This document shows, in pieces, positions 12,025 to 23,985 of a stretch of DNA of 64,000 nucleotides (position 1 is the first letter of the stretch; each line of letters begins with the position of its first letter). A program made the position numbers and the translations under genes. The stretch is from Leisingera sp. ANG59 (GTDB lineage: Bacteria > Pseudomonadota > Alphaproteobacteria > Rhodobacterales > Rhodobacteraceae), in assembly GCF_013317235.1 (NCBI RefSeq), contig NZ_WLCM01000010.1, positions 62,001 through 126,000 on the forward strand. The letters run 5' to 3'. Below the pieces are notes generated by a model. It saw only the letters and a list, made by a program, of their open reading frames with translations. It made no database searches and was not told the DNA's origin.

Positions 12025-13200
12025 CTAACAACCGTGTTTCACACGCGTCAACACGGCAACATAGAACCCGTCGGTTCCGTCCTGCACCTGCCAGCCGTTC
12101 TGATCCGTCAGTGCCCACTCAGGGCTTTCATCCCTAAACCTTTGAACCTGGCCGCTATTTTCTCCGTCCAGCATGGAGCAGGTCGCATAAACCAGAACGC
12201 CATCCGGCGTGACCAGATCAGCAGCCTTGCGCAGGATTTCACCTTGAATGCGTTGCAGATCGGCCAGCCCCTCCGCGGTCAGACGCCATTTACCCTCAGG
12301 TGCCCGCCGCCAGGAGCCTGAACCGGAGCAAGGCACGTCACAGAGAACCAGATCAAACGACCGGCTGCGTGCCAGGTCCGCCGTCGAAAGCAGCGTCACA
12401 TCCGCCCCGGCGCGCGACGCTCGCTCCGGCAGATCCTTCATCCGCCGCGGGTCGGCGTCATGCGCGAAACACTGGATACTGGCCCGGGCCGCCATCGCCA
12501 GAGTCTTGCCGCCGCCGCCCGCGCAATAGTCCAGAACCGTCATACCTTCCTTCAGCGGCAGCCGGTCCGTCACAGCCTGGCTGGCCGCGTCCTGAAGCTC
12601 CACCAGACCATCCTGATACGGCTTGGCATTGCGCAGCTTCCGCGCACCGTCTGTCACTTCCAGCGCTGTTGTCGCTGCAGGATGCGGCTCGACGGCAATG
12701 TCTTCGGCAGCCAATACCCTTTGCGCCTGTTCCACAGTTGCCCGCGCAGTATTCACCCGCAAATGAACCGGTGCCCGGCTGCGTAGGGCCAGCGCTGCGG
12801 CCTCTGCCTGAGCACCAAGGCTGGCGCTGAACTCCGGCCAGAGCCAATCGGGAATGTCCAGCGCCTCCGGCCCTGAGGGCGCGGACGGCAGCGCCCGTTC
12901 GGCATCCGTCAGCGGTGCGGGCGCATGGCCTTGGCCGGTAAAGAACTCATCTGGGTCTTGCCCCGCTTCGCGCAGCGCGCCCAAGATCAGACCGCGGCCG
13001 CTGCGGGAACCTCCAAGAGCCGCATGCGAGCGAAAGCAGCGCACGGCACCAAACACATGGTCGCGCACCGCGGCCCGGTCCTTGGATCCGGCAAAACGGC
13101 TGCGGCGCCCCCAGGAGGTCAGCGCCTTTTCGGCAGGTTCCCCCGCCAGCACCTGATCCAGGATTTCAATGGCCGCCTGCAGGCGGGCGGCGGGGGTCAT
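12025..13200 (-). CDS. RsmB/NOP-type RNA m5C methyltransferase
   Basis: 391 residues. The N-terminal third is a NusB-like helical region (AIEILDQVLAGEPAEKALTSW). The SAM-binding methyltransferase core has VLDYCAGGGGKTLAMAA (motif I), CDVPCSGSGSWRR (motif IV, first cysteine) and VYATCSMLDGEN (motif VI, catalytic cysteine), the two-cysteine signature of RNA cytosine-5 methyltransferases. The likely substrate is 16S rRNA, but the family also includes tRNA enzymes. The gene ends 58 bases from cckA's stop side and lies downstream of guaB on the same strand after 36 bases, so guaB and this gene are probably co-transcribed. Confidence 0.88.
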   Translation of the reverse strand: MTPAARLQAAIEILDQVLAGEPAEKALTSWGRRSRFAGSKDRAAVRDHVFGAVRCFRSHAALGGSRSGRGLILGALREAGQDPDEFFTGQGHAPAPLTDAERALPSAPSGPEALDIPDWLWPEFSASLGAQAEAAALALRSRAPVHLRVNTARATVEQAQRVLAAEDIAVEPHPAATTALEVTDGARKLRNAKPYQDGLVELQDAASQAVTDRLPLKEGMTVLDYCAGGGGKTLAMAARASIQCFAHDADPRRMKDLPERASRAGADVTLLSTADLARSRSFDLVLCDVPCSGSGSWRRAPEGKWRLTAEGLADLQRIQGEILRKAADLVTPDGVLVYATCSMLDGENSGQVQRFRDESPEWALTDQNGWQVQDGTDGFYVAVLTRVKHGC

Positions 13201-13236
13201 GCCCCTGCCCCGGTGTCACTTGCGGCCATCATGGTG

Positions 13237-14694
<1,458 letters not shown>

Positions 14695-14871
14695 TCATGC
14701 ATAACCCCGTTTGGCGGTGACCCTATTGCACAGAAACCACCGGGGGGAAAGAGGCCCGGGGCAAGAATTCCTGCACTGCAGCAAATCTTTGATGCGCAGA
14801 TGATATGGGTCAAAGCGCGCAGCCCGGCGGAAGCTATCAATAAACTTGCAGAAATGATGCAGGATTTCGCC

Positions 14872-16038
14872 ATGACCGGCCCTTTGAACGACATCACCAT
14901 TCTGGACCTGACCCATGTTTTGGCCGGGCCATACTGTTCCATGATCCTGTCAGACCTTGGCGCCAGGGTGATCAAGGTGGAACGGCCCGGGACCGGCGAC
15001 GACACCCGCGCCTTCCCGCCCTTCAAACACGGCAGCAGCGCCTATTTCGCCACCATCAACCACGGCAAGCAAAGCATCGCGCTGGATCTGAAGGCGCCGG
15101 ATGACCGCAAAATCTTCGAACGCCTTCTGGGCCAGGCAGACGTGCTCCTGGAAAACTACCGGCCCGGCGTGATGCAGCGGCTTGGCTACGACTGGGAAAA
15201 CCTGCACGCTCGGTTCCCGCGGCTGATCTACGGCGCGGTCTCGGGCTTTGGCCACACCGGCCCCGACACCCTGAAACCGGCCTATGACATGGTGGTTCAG
15301 GCGCGCGGCGGCGTCATGTCGATCACCGGCGAAAAGAACCGCGAACCGGTGCGGGTCGGCGCCTCCATAGGCGACATCGTTGCGGGGATGTTCCTTGGCC
15401 ACGGCATTCTCGCCGCACTCCTGGAGGTGCAGAAAACAGGCCAGGGGCGCTTCATCGACGTTGCCATGCTGGACAGCCAGCTGGCCCTGCTCGAACACGC
15501 CATCGCCATCACCTCCGTCACCGGCGAAGCCCCCCAGCCCTCCGGTGCGCGGCATCCGTCGATCACCCCGTTTGACACTTTCCACGCTGCGGACGGGCTG
15601 TTCGTGATCGCGGCCGGAAATGACGCGCTGTTTGCCCAGCTCTGCGAAGCCCTGCAACTGCCGCTGGCCGTAGACCCGCGTTTTGCCACCAACCCGGCGC
15701 GCTGCGAAAACGCCCGCCTCCTGAAACGTTTGATCGAAGCGGTTACACTGGATCAGCCCAAAGCCTACTGGATCGCCCTGCTGAGCGAGGCCGGCGTTCC
15801 CACTGGCCCGATCCAGACCGTGGATCAGGTACTGCGGGATCCGCAGATCCTGGCCCGCAACATGGTTGTTGATGTGCTGGATGAAGACGGCCGCCCGGAA
15901 AATATGTCCGCCGGCAACCCGATCAAGATGTCCGGCCTGACCGACCCGGCCACGCGCCGCCCTGCCCCGCGGCTTGATGGCAACCGGGCAGAGATTCTGG
16001 CGTGGCTTGAAGAAGTTGAAGGACAAGCGGAAGGTTGA
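14872..16038 (+). CDS. CaiB/BaiF family (class III) CoA-transferase
   Basis: 388 residues from the ATG at 14872, which has AGGAT seven bases upstream; the open frame extends to 14800, but that leader is not conserved-looking. ILDLTHVLAGPYCSMILSDL, ARVIKVERPGTGDDTR, the ENYRPGVMQRLGYDW stretch and YGAVSGFGHTGP are hallmark segments. The catalytic aspartate is expected in the region MLDSQLALLEHA near residue 200. Class III enzymes move CoA between carboxylic acids, for example formyl-, carnitine- or mesaconyl-CoA. No partner racemase or decarboxylase is adjacent, so the substrate is open. It is divergent from guaB. Confidence 0.9.
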   Translation: MTGPLNDITILDLTHVLAGPYCSMILSDLGARVIKVERPGTGDDTRAFPPFKHGSSAYFATINHGKQSIALDLKAPDDRKIFERLLGQADVLLENYRPGVMQRLGYDWENLHARFPRLIYGAVSGFGHTGPDTLKPAYDMVVQARGGVMSITGEKNREPVRVGASIGDIVAGMFLGHGILAALLEVQKTGQGRFIDVAMLDSQLALLEHAIAITSVTGEAPQPSGARHPSITPFDTFHAADGLFVIAAGNDALFAQLCEALQLPLAVDPRFATNPARCENARLLKRLIEAVTLDQPKAYWIALLSEAGVPTGPIQTVDQVLRDPQILARNMVVDVLDEDGRPENMSAGNPIKMSGLTDPATRRPAPRLDGNRAEILAWLEEVEGQAEG

Positions 16039-16183
16039 CTGAAAGTTCCCCGGAAAACGCATTTGAAACTCATCAATTCGTCAAAAATGGCGTCAGCAGA
16101 CGGGAAAATGCCGCCCATTGCCTTTCGCTTGCCGCAAAAGCCCATATGCTCCGCCTAAATTGCGGAATGAGAAGGCCACAGGC

Positions 16184-18232
16184 ATGACTGACGAACCCCT
16201 CGTTGTGTTTACCCCCTCCGGCAAGCGCGGGCGTTTCCCCGTGGGCACGCCGATCCTGACAGCTGCCCGGCAGCTTGGGGTCGATCTCGACTCGGTCTGC
16301 GGCGGACGCGGGATCTGCTCGAAATGCCAGATCACCCCCTCCTACGGCGAATTCCCCAAGCACGGCGTGACCGTGCAGGAGGGTGCGCTGAGCGAGTGGA
16401 ACAAGGTTGAGCAGCGCTACAAGGACAAGCGCGGCCTGATCGACGGCCGCCGCCTGGGCTGCCAGGCCACTGTACAGGGCGACATCGTGATCGACGTGCC
16501 GCCGGAGAGCCAGGTCCACCGCCAGGTGGTACGCAAGCGCGCAGAGGCCCGCGACATTACTATGAACCCGTCCACCCGGCTCTATTACGTCGAAGTGGAA
16601 GAGCCCGACATGCACAAGCCGACCGGCGACATGGAGCGGCTGATCGAGGCACTGGACGCCCAGTGGAACCTGAAGGGTGTCAAAACCGACCTCCATATCC
16701 TGAATGTGCTGCAGCCTGCGCTGCGAAAGGGCGGCTGGAAAGTCACCGTCGCGGTTCACTTGGGCGATGCGAACCACCCGCCCAAGATTATGCACATCTG
16801 GCCCGGCTTCTATGAGGGCTCGATCTACGGCCTGGCGGTCGACCTCGGCTCCACCACCATCGCCGCGCACCTGTGCGATCTACAGACCGGTGAGGTCGTG
16901 GCCTCTTCGGGGATCATGAACCCGCAGATCCGCTTTGGCGAAGACCTGATGAGCCGGGTTTCCTATTCGATGATGAACAAGGGCGGCGACCAGGAAATGA
17001 CCCGCGCGGTGCGCGAGGGCATGAACGCGCTGTTCACCCAGATCGCGGCTGAGGCGGAGATCGACAAGGCGCTGATCGTCGATGCGGTTTTTGTCTGCAA
17101 CCCGGTGATGCACCACCTGTTCCTCGGGATCGACCCGTTCGAACTGGGCCAGGCGCCGTTTGCGCTGGCGACTTCCAACGCGCTGGCGCTGCGGGCGAAT
17201 GAGTTGGATCTGAACATCCACCCCGCAGCCCGCGTCTACCTGCTGCCTTGTATCGCCGGACACGTCGGTGCCGATGCCGCCGCGGTTGCACTGTCGGAAG
17301 CTCCGGACAAATCCGAAGACCTGGTGCTGGTCGTGGACGTCGGCACCAACGCGGAAATCCTGCTGGGCAACAAGGAAAAGGTCCTCGCCTGTTCCTCCCC
17401 CACCGGCCCCGCATTTGAGGGCGCGCAGATCTCCAGCGGCCAGCGCGCCGCCCCGGGCGCTATTGAGCGCGTGGAGATCAACCCTGAAACAAAGGAACCT
17501 CGCTTCCGGGTGATCGGCTCCGAAATCTGGTCGGACGAGGACGGTTTTGCCGAATCCATCGCCACCACGGGCATCACCGGCATCTGCGGCTCCGGCATCA
17601 TCGAGGCGATTGCCGAGATGCGTCTGGCGGGTGTTCTGGACGCTTCGGGCCTCATCGGCTCCGCCGAGCAGACCGGCTCCGCCCGCTGCATCGCGGACGG
17701 GCGCACCAACGCCTATATGCTCTGGGACGGCTCTGCCGAAGGCGGCCCCACCATTACCGTCACCAACCCGGACATCCGCGCCATCCAGATGGCCAAGGCC
17801 GCGCTCTACTCCGGCGCCCGTCTGCTGATGGACAAGTTCGGTGTCGACAAGGTCGACCGCGTGGTGCTGGCCGGTGCCTTCGGCGCCCATATCTCCGCCA
17901 AGCACGCAATGGTTCTGGGCATGATCCCCGACTGCGTGCTGGACAAGGTCACCTCGGCAGGCAACGCCGCAGGCACTGGTGCCCGCATTGCGCTCCTGAA
18001 CACCGAAGCGCGCGGCGAGATCGAGGAAACCGTGCGCCGGATCGAGAAGATCGAGACCGCCGTCGAGCCCCGCTTCCAGGAGCATTTCGTGAATGCGTCG
18101 GCGATCCCCAACTCGGCCGAGCCTTTCCCGATCCTGGAAACCGTGGTGACCCTGCCTCAGGTGAATTTCAACACCGGCGGGGGTGACGGCGACGGCGCTG
18201 GCGGCGGCCGCCGCCGGCGGCGGCGCGGTTAA
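16184..18232 (+). CDS. ferredoxin-ASKHA fusion protein (corrinoid-activating ATPase type)
   Basis: 682 residues from the ATG at 16184. The N-terminal 2Fe-2S ferredoxin domain has Cys39, Cys45, Cys48 (CGGRGICSKC) and Cys93. An ASKHA ATPase region (DUF4445) follows: GLAVDLGSTTIAAHLCDL near residue 225, LVVDVGTNAEILLG near 383, and GICGSGIIEAIAEM near 466. Proteins of this build (RamA/AcsV type) use ATP and an iron-sulfur cluster to reduce inactive Co(II) corrinoid proteins. Roseobacters use corrinoid methyltransferases for methylated amines and glycine betaine, but no such gene lies here. The C-terminus is odd: a Gly/Asp-rich linker then a run of arginines (GGGRRRRRRG). Confidence 0.85.
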   Translation: MTDEPLVVFTPSGKRGRFPVGTPILTAARQLGVDLDSVCGGRGICSKCQITPSYGEFPKHGVTVQEGALSEWNKVEQRYKDKRGLIDGRRLGCQATVQGDIVIDVPPESQVHRQVVRKRAEARDITMNPSTRLYYVEVEEPDMHKPTGDMERLIEALDAQWNLKGVKTDLHILNVLQPALRKGGWKVTVAVHLGDANHPPKIMHIWPGFYEGSIYGLAVDLGSTTIAAHLCDLQTGEVVASSGIMNPQIRFGEDLMSRVSYSMMNKGGDQEMTRAVREGMNALFTQIAAEAEIDKALIVDAVFVCNPVMHHLFLGIDPFELGQAPFALATSNALALRANELDLNIHPAARVYLLPCIAGHVGADAAAVALSEAPDKSEDLVLVVDVGTNAEILLGNKEKVLACSSPTGPAFEGAQISSGQRAAPGAIERVEINPETKEPRFRVIGSEIWSDEDGFAESIATTGITGICGSGIIEAIAEMRLAGVLDASGLIGSAEQTGSARCIADGRTNAYMLWDGSAEGGPTITVTNPDIRAIQMAKAALYSGARLLMDKFGVDKVDRVVLAGAFGAHISAKHAMVLGMIPDCVLDKVTSAGNAAGTGARIALLNTEARGEIEETVRRIEKIETAVEPRFQEHFVNASAIPNSAEPFPILETVVTLPQVNFNTGGGDGDGAGGGRRRRRRG

Positions 18233-18252
18233 GCCGGAACCGGCAAGAATTT

Positions 18253-18285
18253 CGCGGCGGCGCCCTTGACCTTGGCGCCGCCGCG
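18253..18285 (+). terminator. strong hairpin after the ferredoxin-ASKHA gene
   Basis: A perfect 12-bp GC stem (CGCGGCGGCGCC / GGCGCCGCCGCG) with a 9-base loop starts 21 bases after the stop. No U tract follows, so it may act in Rho-dependent termination or 3'-end protection. Confidence 0.55.
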
Positions 18286-18305
18286 GCATAATCCTGCCCT
18301 CACAA

Positions 18306-18379
18306 GCGGGTATGGTGAAATGGTATCATGCGAGCTTCCCAAGCTTAAGGCGCGGGTTCGATTCCCGCTACCCGCTCCA
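18306..18379 (+). tRNA. tRNA-Gly (anticodon CCC)
   Basis: 74 bases including an encoded CCA. The acceptor stem GCGGGTA pairs with TACCCGC. The D arm is GTGA-AATGGTA-TCAT, the anticodon loop TTCCCAA has CCC at 18338-18340, and the T arm is GCGGG-TTCGATT-CCCGC. The anticodon stem CGAGC/GCTTA has a G-U pair and a C-A mismatch at its outer end (27-43). It reads GGG codons. It stands alone between two protein genes. Confidence 0.95.
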
Positions 18380-18523
18380 GCCTCCCATATTTATCAAACA
18401 CTTGCCGCACACATTCACTGCGAAACCGGTTGACCGCTCGGATCAAGCATCAGCCGCCTGTTTGTGATAAACTGGCCCGGCACGCCCGCTTTGTCCGGGC
18501 TGTTAGTTTGGGAGGGTATCAGT

Positions 18524-19006
18524 ATGACACGTCACTATTTCGCCGCCGCACTCCTGTGCGCCTTCAGCGCCGGGACCGCAACAGCAGGCACAACCTGGGA
18601 ACAGGGCGGCACCGGAACCGGCATCGCCAGTAACACTCCCATGGAAATTGCCGACGGCCACATGGTGATCCAAACCAGCAGCTCCTACGAGAATGTCGAG
18701 ATGGAAGACGCCGGACACCCGATGAACGGTGCCGCCGGGCCATGTTTTGGCGCGGTTGAGGCCGCACCGTCCGGGGTGACAGGCGGCGGCATTTGCGCCT
18801 TCACCGACAAGGCCGGCGACAAGGTTGTGTTGCATTGGCACGCGGAGGGCATGGATGCCTCCGGTGCCCTGACCGGCAGTTGGAAGCTGAGCGGCGGCAC
18901 GGGTCCCTGGGCCGGAGCGGAAGGCGGCGGCACGTTCTCGTCGCTGACGGATCCGGCAAGCGGAAACTTCGTCAACACAATCACCAGCAGCGTCACGCTG
19001 CCCTGA
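18524..19006 (+). CDS. secreted protein of unknown function, barrel-like repeats
   Basis: 160 residues from the ATG at 18524, which has GGGAGG upstream. Residues 1-21 form a signal peptide (HYFAAALLCAFSAGTATAG), so the product is exported. The mature part is rich in Gly/Ser/Thr with a short turn motif SGGTGPWAGAEGGGTF near residues 126-141. That pattern (G-T-G-x-x-A-G-x-x-G-x-G) recalls the allene-oxide-cyclase/dirigent-like beta-barrels found in many bacterial exported proteins; I infer the fold only. Two cysteines (GPCFGAV, GGICAFT) could form a disulfide in the periplasm. It is monocistronic, with a hairpin terminator after it. Confidence 0.7.
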   Translation: MTRHYFAAALLCAFSAGTATAGTTWEQGGTGTGIASNTPMEIADGHMVIQTSSSYENVEMEDAGHPMNGAAGPCFGAVEAAPSGVTGGGICAFTDKAGDKVVLHWHAEGMDASGALTGSWKLSGGTGPWAGAEGGGTFSSLTDPASGNFVNTITSSVTLP

Positions 19007-19015
19007 TCAAGGCCG

Positions 19016-19040
19016 CGGGGCGGTCCCGCCCCGCCGTTTC
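19016..19040 (+). terminator. hairpin terminator after the secreted protein gene
   Basis: CGGGGCGG and CCGCCCCG form an 8-bp dyad (effective loop about 4 bases) 10 bases after the stop, followed by CCGTTTC. The T tract is short. It also lies close to the convergent pgi stop. Confidence 0.5.
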
Positions 19041-19051
19041 CGCAAGCGCGG

Positions 19052-20659
19052 TCAGTCACCGGCCCCGCGGACAAAATCCAGCAAGGCGCGGGTCGAGGCA
19101 TCCTTGCTCTCTGCGCTTTTCTCACCGTCCAGCAGCGGCGCCAGCGTATTGGCCAGTTCCTTGCCCAGCTCCACGCCCCATTGGTCAAAGGAGTTGATCC
19201 CAAGGATCACGCCCTCGACAAACACCCGGTGTTCGTAAAGCGCAATGATCTGGCCCAGCACATACGGTGTCAGCTGGTGGTAAATCAGCGTAGTGGATGG
19301 GCGGTTTCCCGGGAACACCCGGTGCCGCGCCTGACGCTCCAGTTCGGCGCCCTCATACCCCCTGGCCCGCATCAGCACGCAGGCTTCCTCCAGACTGCGG
19401 CCGCGCATCAGCGCCTCGGACTGGGCCAGACAGTTCGCCACCAGCAGCTTGTGATGATGCGCCAGCTCCGGTTCATGGCCCTGCGCCGCCACAAGGAACT
19501 CGGCCGGAATGACCGAAGTGCCCTGATGCAGCAGCTGGTAGAACGCATGCTGGCCATTGGTCCCGGGCTCCCCCCAAACCACCGGGCCGGACGGAAACGG
19601 CAAAGGGGATCCATCCATCGCCACCGACTTGCCGTTCGACTCCATCTCCAGCTGTTGCAGATAGGCCGGCAGCCGCCGCAGCCGCTGATCATAGGGCAGC
19701 ACAGCGCGGGTCGGATAGCCGCAGACCTGATTGTGCCAGATGCCGGTGAGCGCCAGCATCACCGGCATGTTATGCTCCCACGGGGTTCCGCAAAAATGGT
19801 CATCCATCGACTTGCCGCCCGCCAAGAAGGCGCGAAAGTTCTCCGGCCCCACAGCCAGCATCAGGCTGAGCCCGATCGGCCCCCAAACGGAATAACGGCC
19901 GCCGACCCAGTCCTCAAAACCGAACACTTGATTGCGCGGAATTCCGAATGCTGCCGTCTCCTCCTCAGAGGTCGACAGGGCAAGGAACTGCTTCGCCGGA
20001 TCGCCGCCGCCCGCCACAACCCAACCCCGTGCTGTCTCGGCGTTGGTCATCGTTTCAATGGTGGTGAAGGTCTTGGAGGCTACAATCACCAAAGTTGTCG
20101 CGGGATCAAGCCGCTGCAGGATGTCGTAGATATGCGCGCCATCCACGTTGGACGCGAAATGGCAGCGCGGCCCGTCGTGATAGGGCGCCAAAGCCAAGGT
20201 TGCCATCACCGGACCCAGGTCGGAACCGCCGATGCCGATATTGACCACATCGGTAAAGGCGCCGCCAGGTCCCTGCATCGCACCGGAGCGGACACGAGCG
20301 GCCAATTTCTCCATCCGCTCAAGGGTTTGGCGAAGCGGTGCGCGGATGTCCTCACCATCAACCAGCAGCTCCGGCCCATCCGGGTCCCGCAACGCTGTGT
20401 GCAGGACCGCGCGCTGCTCGGTTTCGTTGATCCGCTCGCCCCGGAACATTGCCTCTCGCTTACTGGCAACCCCCCGTTCGGCGCACAAGCCCGTCAGTGC
20501 GGCCCGCACTACAGGCGTGATACGGGTCTTTGAGTAGTCGAACAGCAGATCCCCGCTTCTGATACTGAACGCCGCGGCGCGGGTTGGATCTTTATCAAAC
20601 AAATCAACGATGTTTTCGCTGCAAACATCGGAATGCAGCGTTTTCAGTTCCGAGAACAT
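19052..20659 (-). CDS. pgi: glucose-6-phosphate isomerase
   Basis: 535 residues from the ATG at 20659, preceded by GGAAAGG; an ATG ten codons earlier would overlap pgl and lacks such a site. [17 protein letters not shown] is the SIS-domain phosphate-binding signature, and [19 protein letters not shown] is the family pattern 1. GGKSMDDHF and the C-terminal [12 protein letters not shown] complete the active site. It interconverts glucose- and fructose-6-phosphate. In roseobacters sugars go mainly through the Entner-Doudoroff route, so here it more likely returns fructose-6-phosphate to glucose-6-phosphate. It is third in the zwf-pgl-pgi operon, 17 bases after pgl. Confidence 0.97.
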   Translation of the reverse strand: MFSELKTLHSDVCSENIVDLFDKDPTRAAAFSIRSGDLLFDYSKTRITPVVRAALTGLCAERGVASKREAMFRGERINETEQRAVLHTALRDPDGPELLVDGEDIRAPLRQTLERMEKLAARVRSGAMQGPGGAFTDVVNIGIGGSDLGPVMATLALAPYHDGPRCHFASNVDGAHIYDILQRLDPATTLVIVASKTFTTIETMTNAETARGWVVAGGGDPAKQFLALSTSEEETAAFGIPRNQVFGFEDWVGGRYSVWGPIGLSLMLAVGPENFRAFLAGGKSMDDHFCGTPWEHNMPVMLALTGIWHNQVCGYPTRAVLPYDQRLRRLPAYLQQLEMESNGKSVAMDGSPLPFPSGPVVWGEPGTNGQHAFYQLLHQGTSVIPAEFLVAAQGHEPELAHHHKLLVANCLAQSEALMRGRSLEEACVLMRARGYEGAELERQARHRVFPGNRPSTTLIYHQLTPYVLGQIIALYEHRVFVEGVILGINSFDQWGVELGKELANTLAPLLDGEKSAESKDASTRALLDFVRGAGD

Positions 20660-20676
20660 GTCTACCTTTCCAGTAT

Positions 20677-21344
20677 TCAAGGCGCCCAATGGACGGACAC
20701 CTCGGACAGAACTGCTTGAATTGGCGCCTCTTCCGGCGGCAGCGTCATCGCCTTTTCCAGCGCCTTTCGCTTAGCATCGCCGAAGATCACAAGATGCTTG
20801 GCAATCGCCGCGTCCAGCACCCTTGCTGTCAGGCTGATCCGGGCCTCCGGCTGGCTGTCAGGCCGCATCACCGCCAGCGGCGGCGCGTCTGCAGCCAGCG
20901 CGTCCTCGATCCCTGCCGCACCAGGGAACAGCGAGGCTGTATGCATATCCTCGCCCATGCCAAGCAGCAGCACAGACAACGGCAATTCCGGCACCACCTG
21001 GCTTTCAAGCTCTGCCAGCACTTCCTCCGGCTCGCGCTCCGGCACATGGAACGGCAGGAACTGCGCGCCTGCGGCCCGGTTCTGCAGCAGCCGCTTGCGG
21101 ATCATGGCCGCGTTGGAGCGGGCATGCTCCTGCGGCACCCAGCGCTCATCCGTTGCCATGACATGCACCCGGTCCCATTCAATGTCCGCGGCGCAGAGAT
21201 CGTCAAAGATCAGCCCGGGCGTGATGCCGCCCGCAACCGCAAAGGAGACCGTGTCCTGATGCAGCAGATGGGTTTTCAGATCCCCGGCGATCTCATTCGC
21301 GACTTCGATCGCCAGCATGTCCTGATCAGGGTATTCGTTGAATT

Positions 21345-21348
<4 letters not shown>
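20677..21348 (-). CDS. pgl: 6-phosphogluconolactonase
   Basis: 223 residues from the ATG at 21348 ([12 protein letters not shown]), six codons inside the longest frame; GGAGGGG lies upstream. [16 protein letters not shown] (sugar-phosphate binding), [12 protein letters not shown] (the Pgl/NagB TDERWVP signature) and [17 protein letters not shown] ([18 protein letters not shown]) identify the family. The last motif has EDMHTAS where most members have DGHTAS; the functional histidine is kept. It hydrolyses 6-phosphogluconolactone made by Zwf. Its start codon overlaps the zwf stop as ATGA, indicating translational coupling. Confidence 0.95.
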
Positions 21349-22820
<1,472 letters not shown>

Positions 22821-22959
22821 GTTATTCTTCCTGTCTGCGCCGGTGCGGGCGCGGCACACTGCCGCTCACATCCCTGTCATGTGCCTGCCCGGCTGCTTTC
22901 ATTTCCCGCCCAGTATAAGGTAGCTTGCCGCGAAAGGAACTGCCCCAGAGGACATCCGC

Positions 22960-23913
22960 ATGAAAGACCTGCAAAAATCTGCCGCGAACCTAGGCAAGTT
23001 CCAAGACGCCTTTGCAACAGCAGACGGTCAGCAGCGCGCCTCGGTGCCGCTCAGCCACCCCGAAACCCTTTGGTTTAATACCGGCACCCTGTGCAACATC
23101 GAATGCGGTAACTGTTACATCCTCAGTTCCCCGACGAATGACGCTCTGGTCTATCTGGCCGAAGCTGACGTGCAGGCTTATCTCGAACAGATTGCGGAGC
23201 TCAATTGGCCGATCCGGGAAATCGGCTTTACCGGCGGCGAGCCGTTCATGAACCCGGAGATGATCCCGATGGCCCGCGCCGCGCTGGAACGGGGTTTCGA
23301 AGTGCTGATCCTCACCAACGCCATGCGCCCGATGATGCGCAAGACGGTAAAGACAGGCTTGCTGGCCCTGCGGCAGGAGTTCGGGGACAAGCTGACCCTG
23401 CGAATATCGATCGACCACCACAGCGCCGAGCTGCACGACAAGGAACGCGGCGCGGGCAGTTTTGCGAAAACCATCGAAGGCATGGAGTGGCTGCGCGATA
23501 TCGGCTTCCGCATGGCCGTTGCAGGCCGCACCGTCTGGGGGGAGAGCGAAGCTGAGGCCCGGGCCGGCTATGCCGAGCTGTTTGCCGGACACGGCTTTGC
23601 CATCGACGCGCAAAACCCGGGCCAGACCGTGCTGTTCCCGGAGATGGACGAAAGTGTAGAAGTGCCTGAAATCACAACCACTTGCTGGGGCATCCTGAAC
23701 AAGTCCCCGGACAGCGTGATGTGCGCCTCCTCCCGCATGGTGGTCAAACGCAAGGGCGCGGACAGCCCCGTCGTGCTGGCCTGCACCCTGCTGCCCTATT
23801 CGCCGGAATTCGAATTGGGTGCGACCCTGGCTGAGGCCGAGCGCCCTGTGCAGCTGAACCACCCGCATTGCGCCAAATTCTGCGTCCTCGGCGGCGCCAG
23901 CTGTTCCGCCTGA
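22960..23913 (+). CDS. radical SAM protein
   Basis: 317 residues, with AGAGGAC before the ATG. Cys45-x3-Cys49-x2-Cys52 (CNIECGNC) binds the 4Fe-4S cluster that cleaves S-adenosylmethionine, and EIGFTGGEPFMNPEM near residue 87 is the GGEP SAM-binding motif. The C-terminal third has six more cysteines, ending HPHCAKFCVLGGASCSA, which suggests an auxiliary cluster as in twitch/SPASM proteins, though the spacing does not match SPASM clearly. There is no peptide or cofactor precursor gene nearby; the gene diverges from zwf. The substrate is unknown. Confidence 0.85.
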   Translation: MKDLQKSAANLGKFQDAFATADGQQRASVPLSHPETLWFNTGTLCNIECGNCYILSSPTNDALVYLAEADVQAYLEQIAELNWPIREIGFTGGEPFMNPEMIPMARAALERGFEVLILTNAMRPMMRKTVKTGLLALRQEFGDKLTLRISIDHHSAELHDKERGAGSFAKTIEGMEWLRDIGFRMAVAGRTVWGESEAEARAGYAELFAGHGFAIDAQNPGQTVLFPEMDESVEVPEITTTCWGILNKSPDSVMCASSRMVVKRKGADSPVVLACTLLPYSPEFELGATLAEAERPVQLNHPHCAKFCVLGGASCSA

Positions 23914-23985
23914 AACCGCCACACGCTTTGACCTGACCGCGGCAGGGCGGCACCATAAGCCATATTCTTTGCCGGGTGTTGTGTC

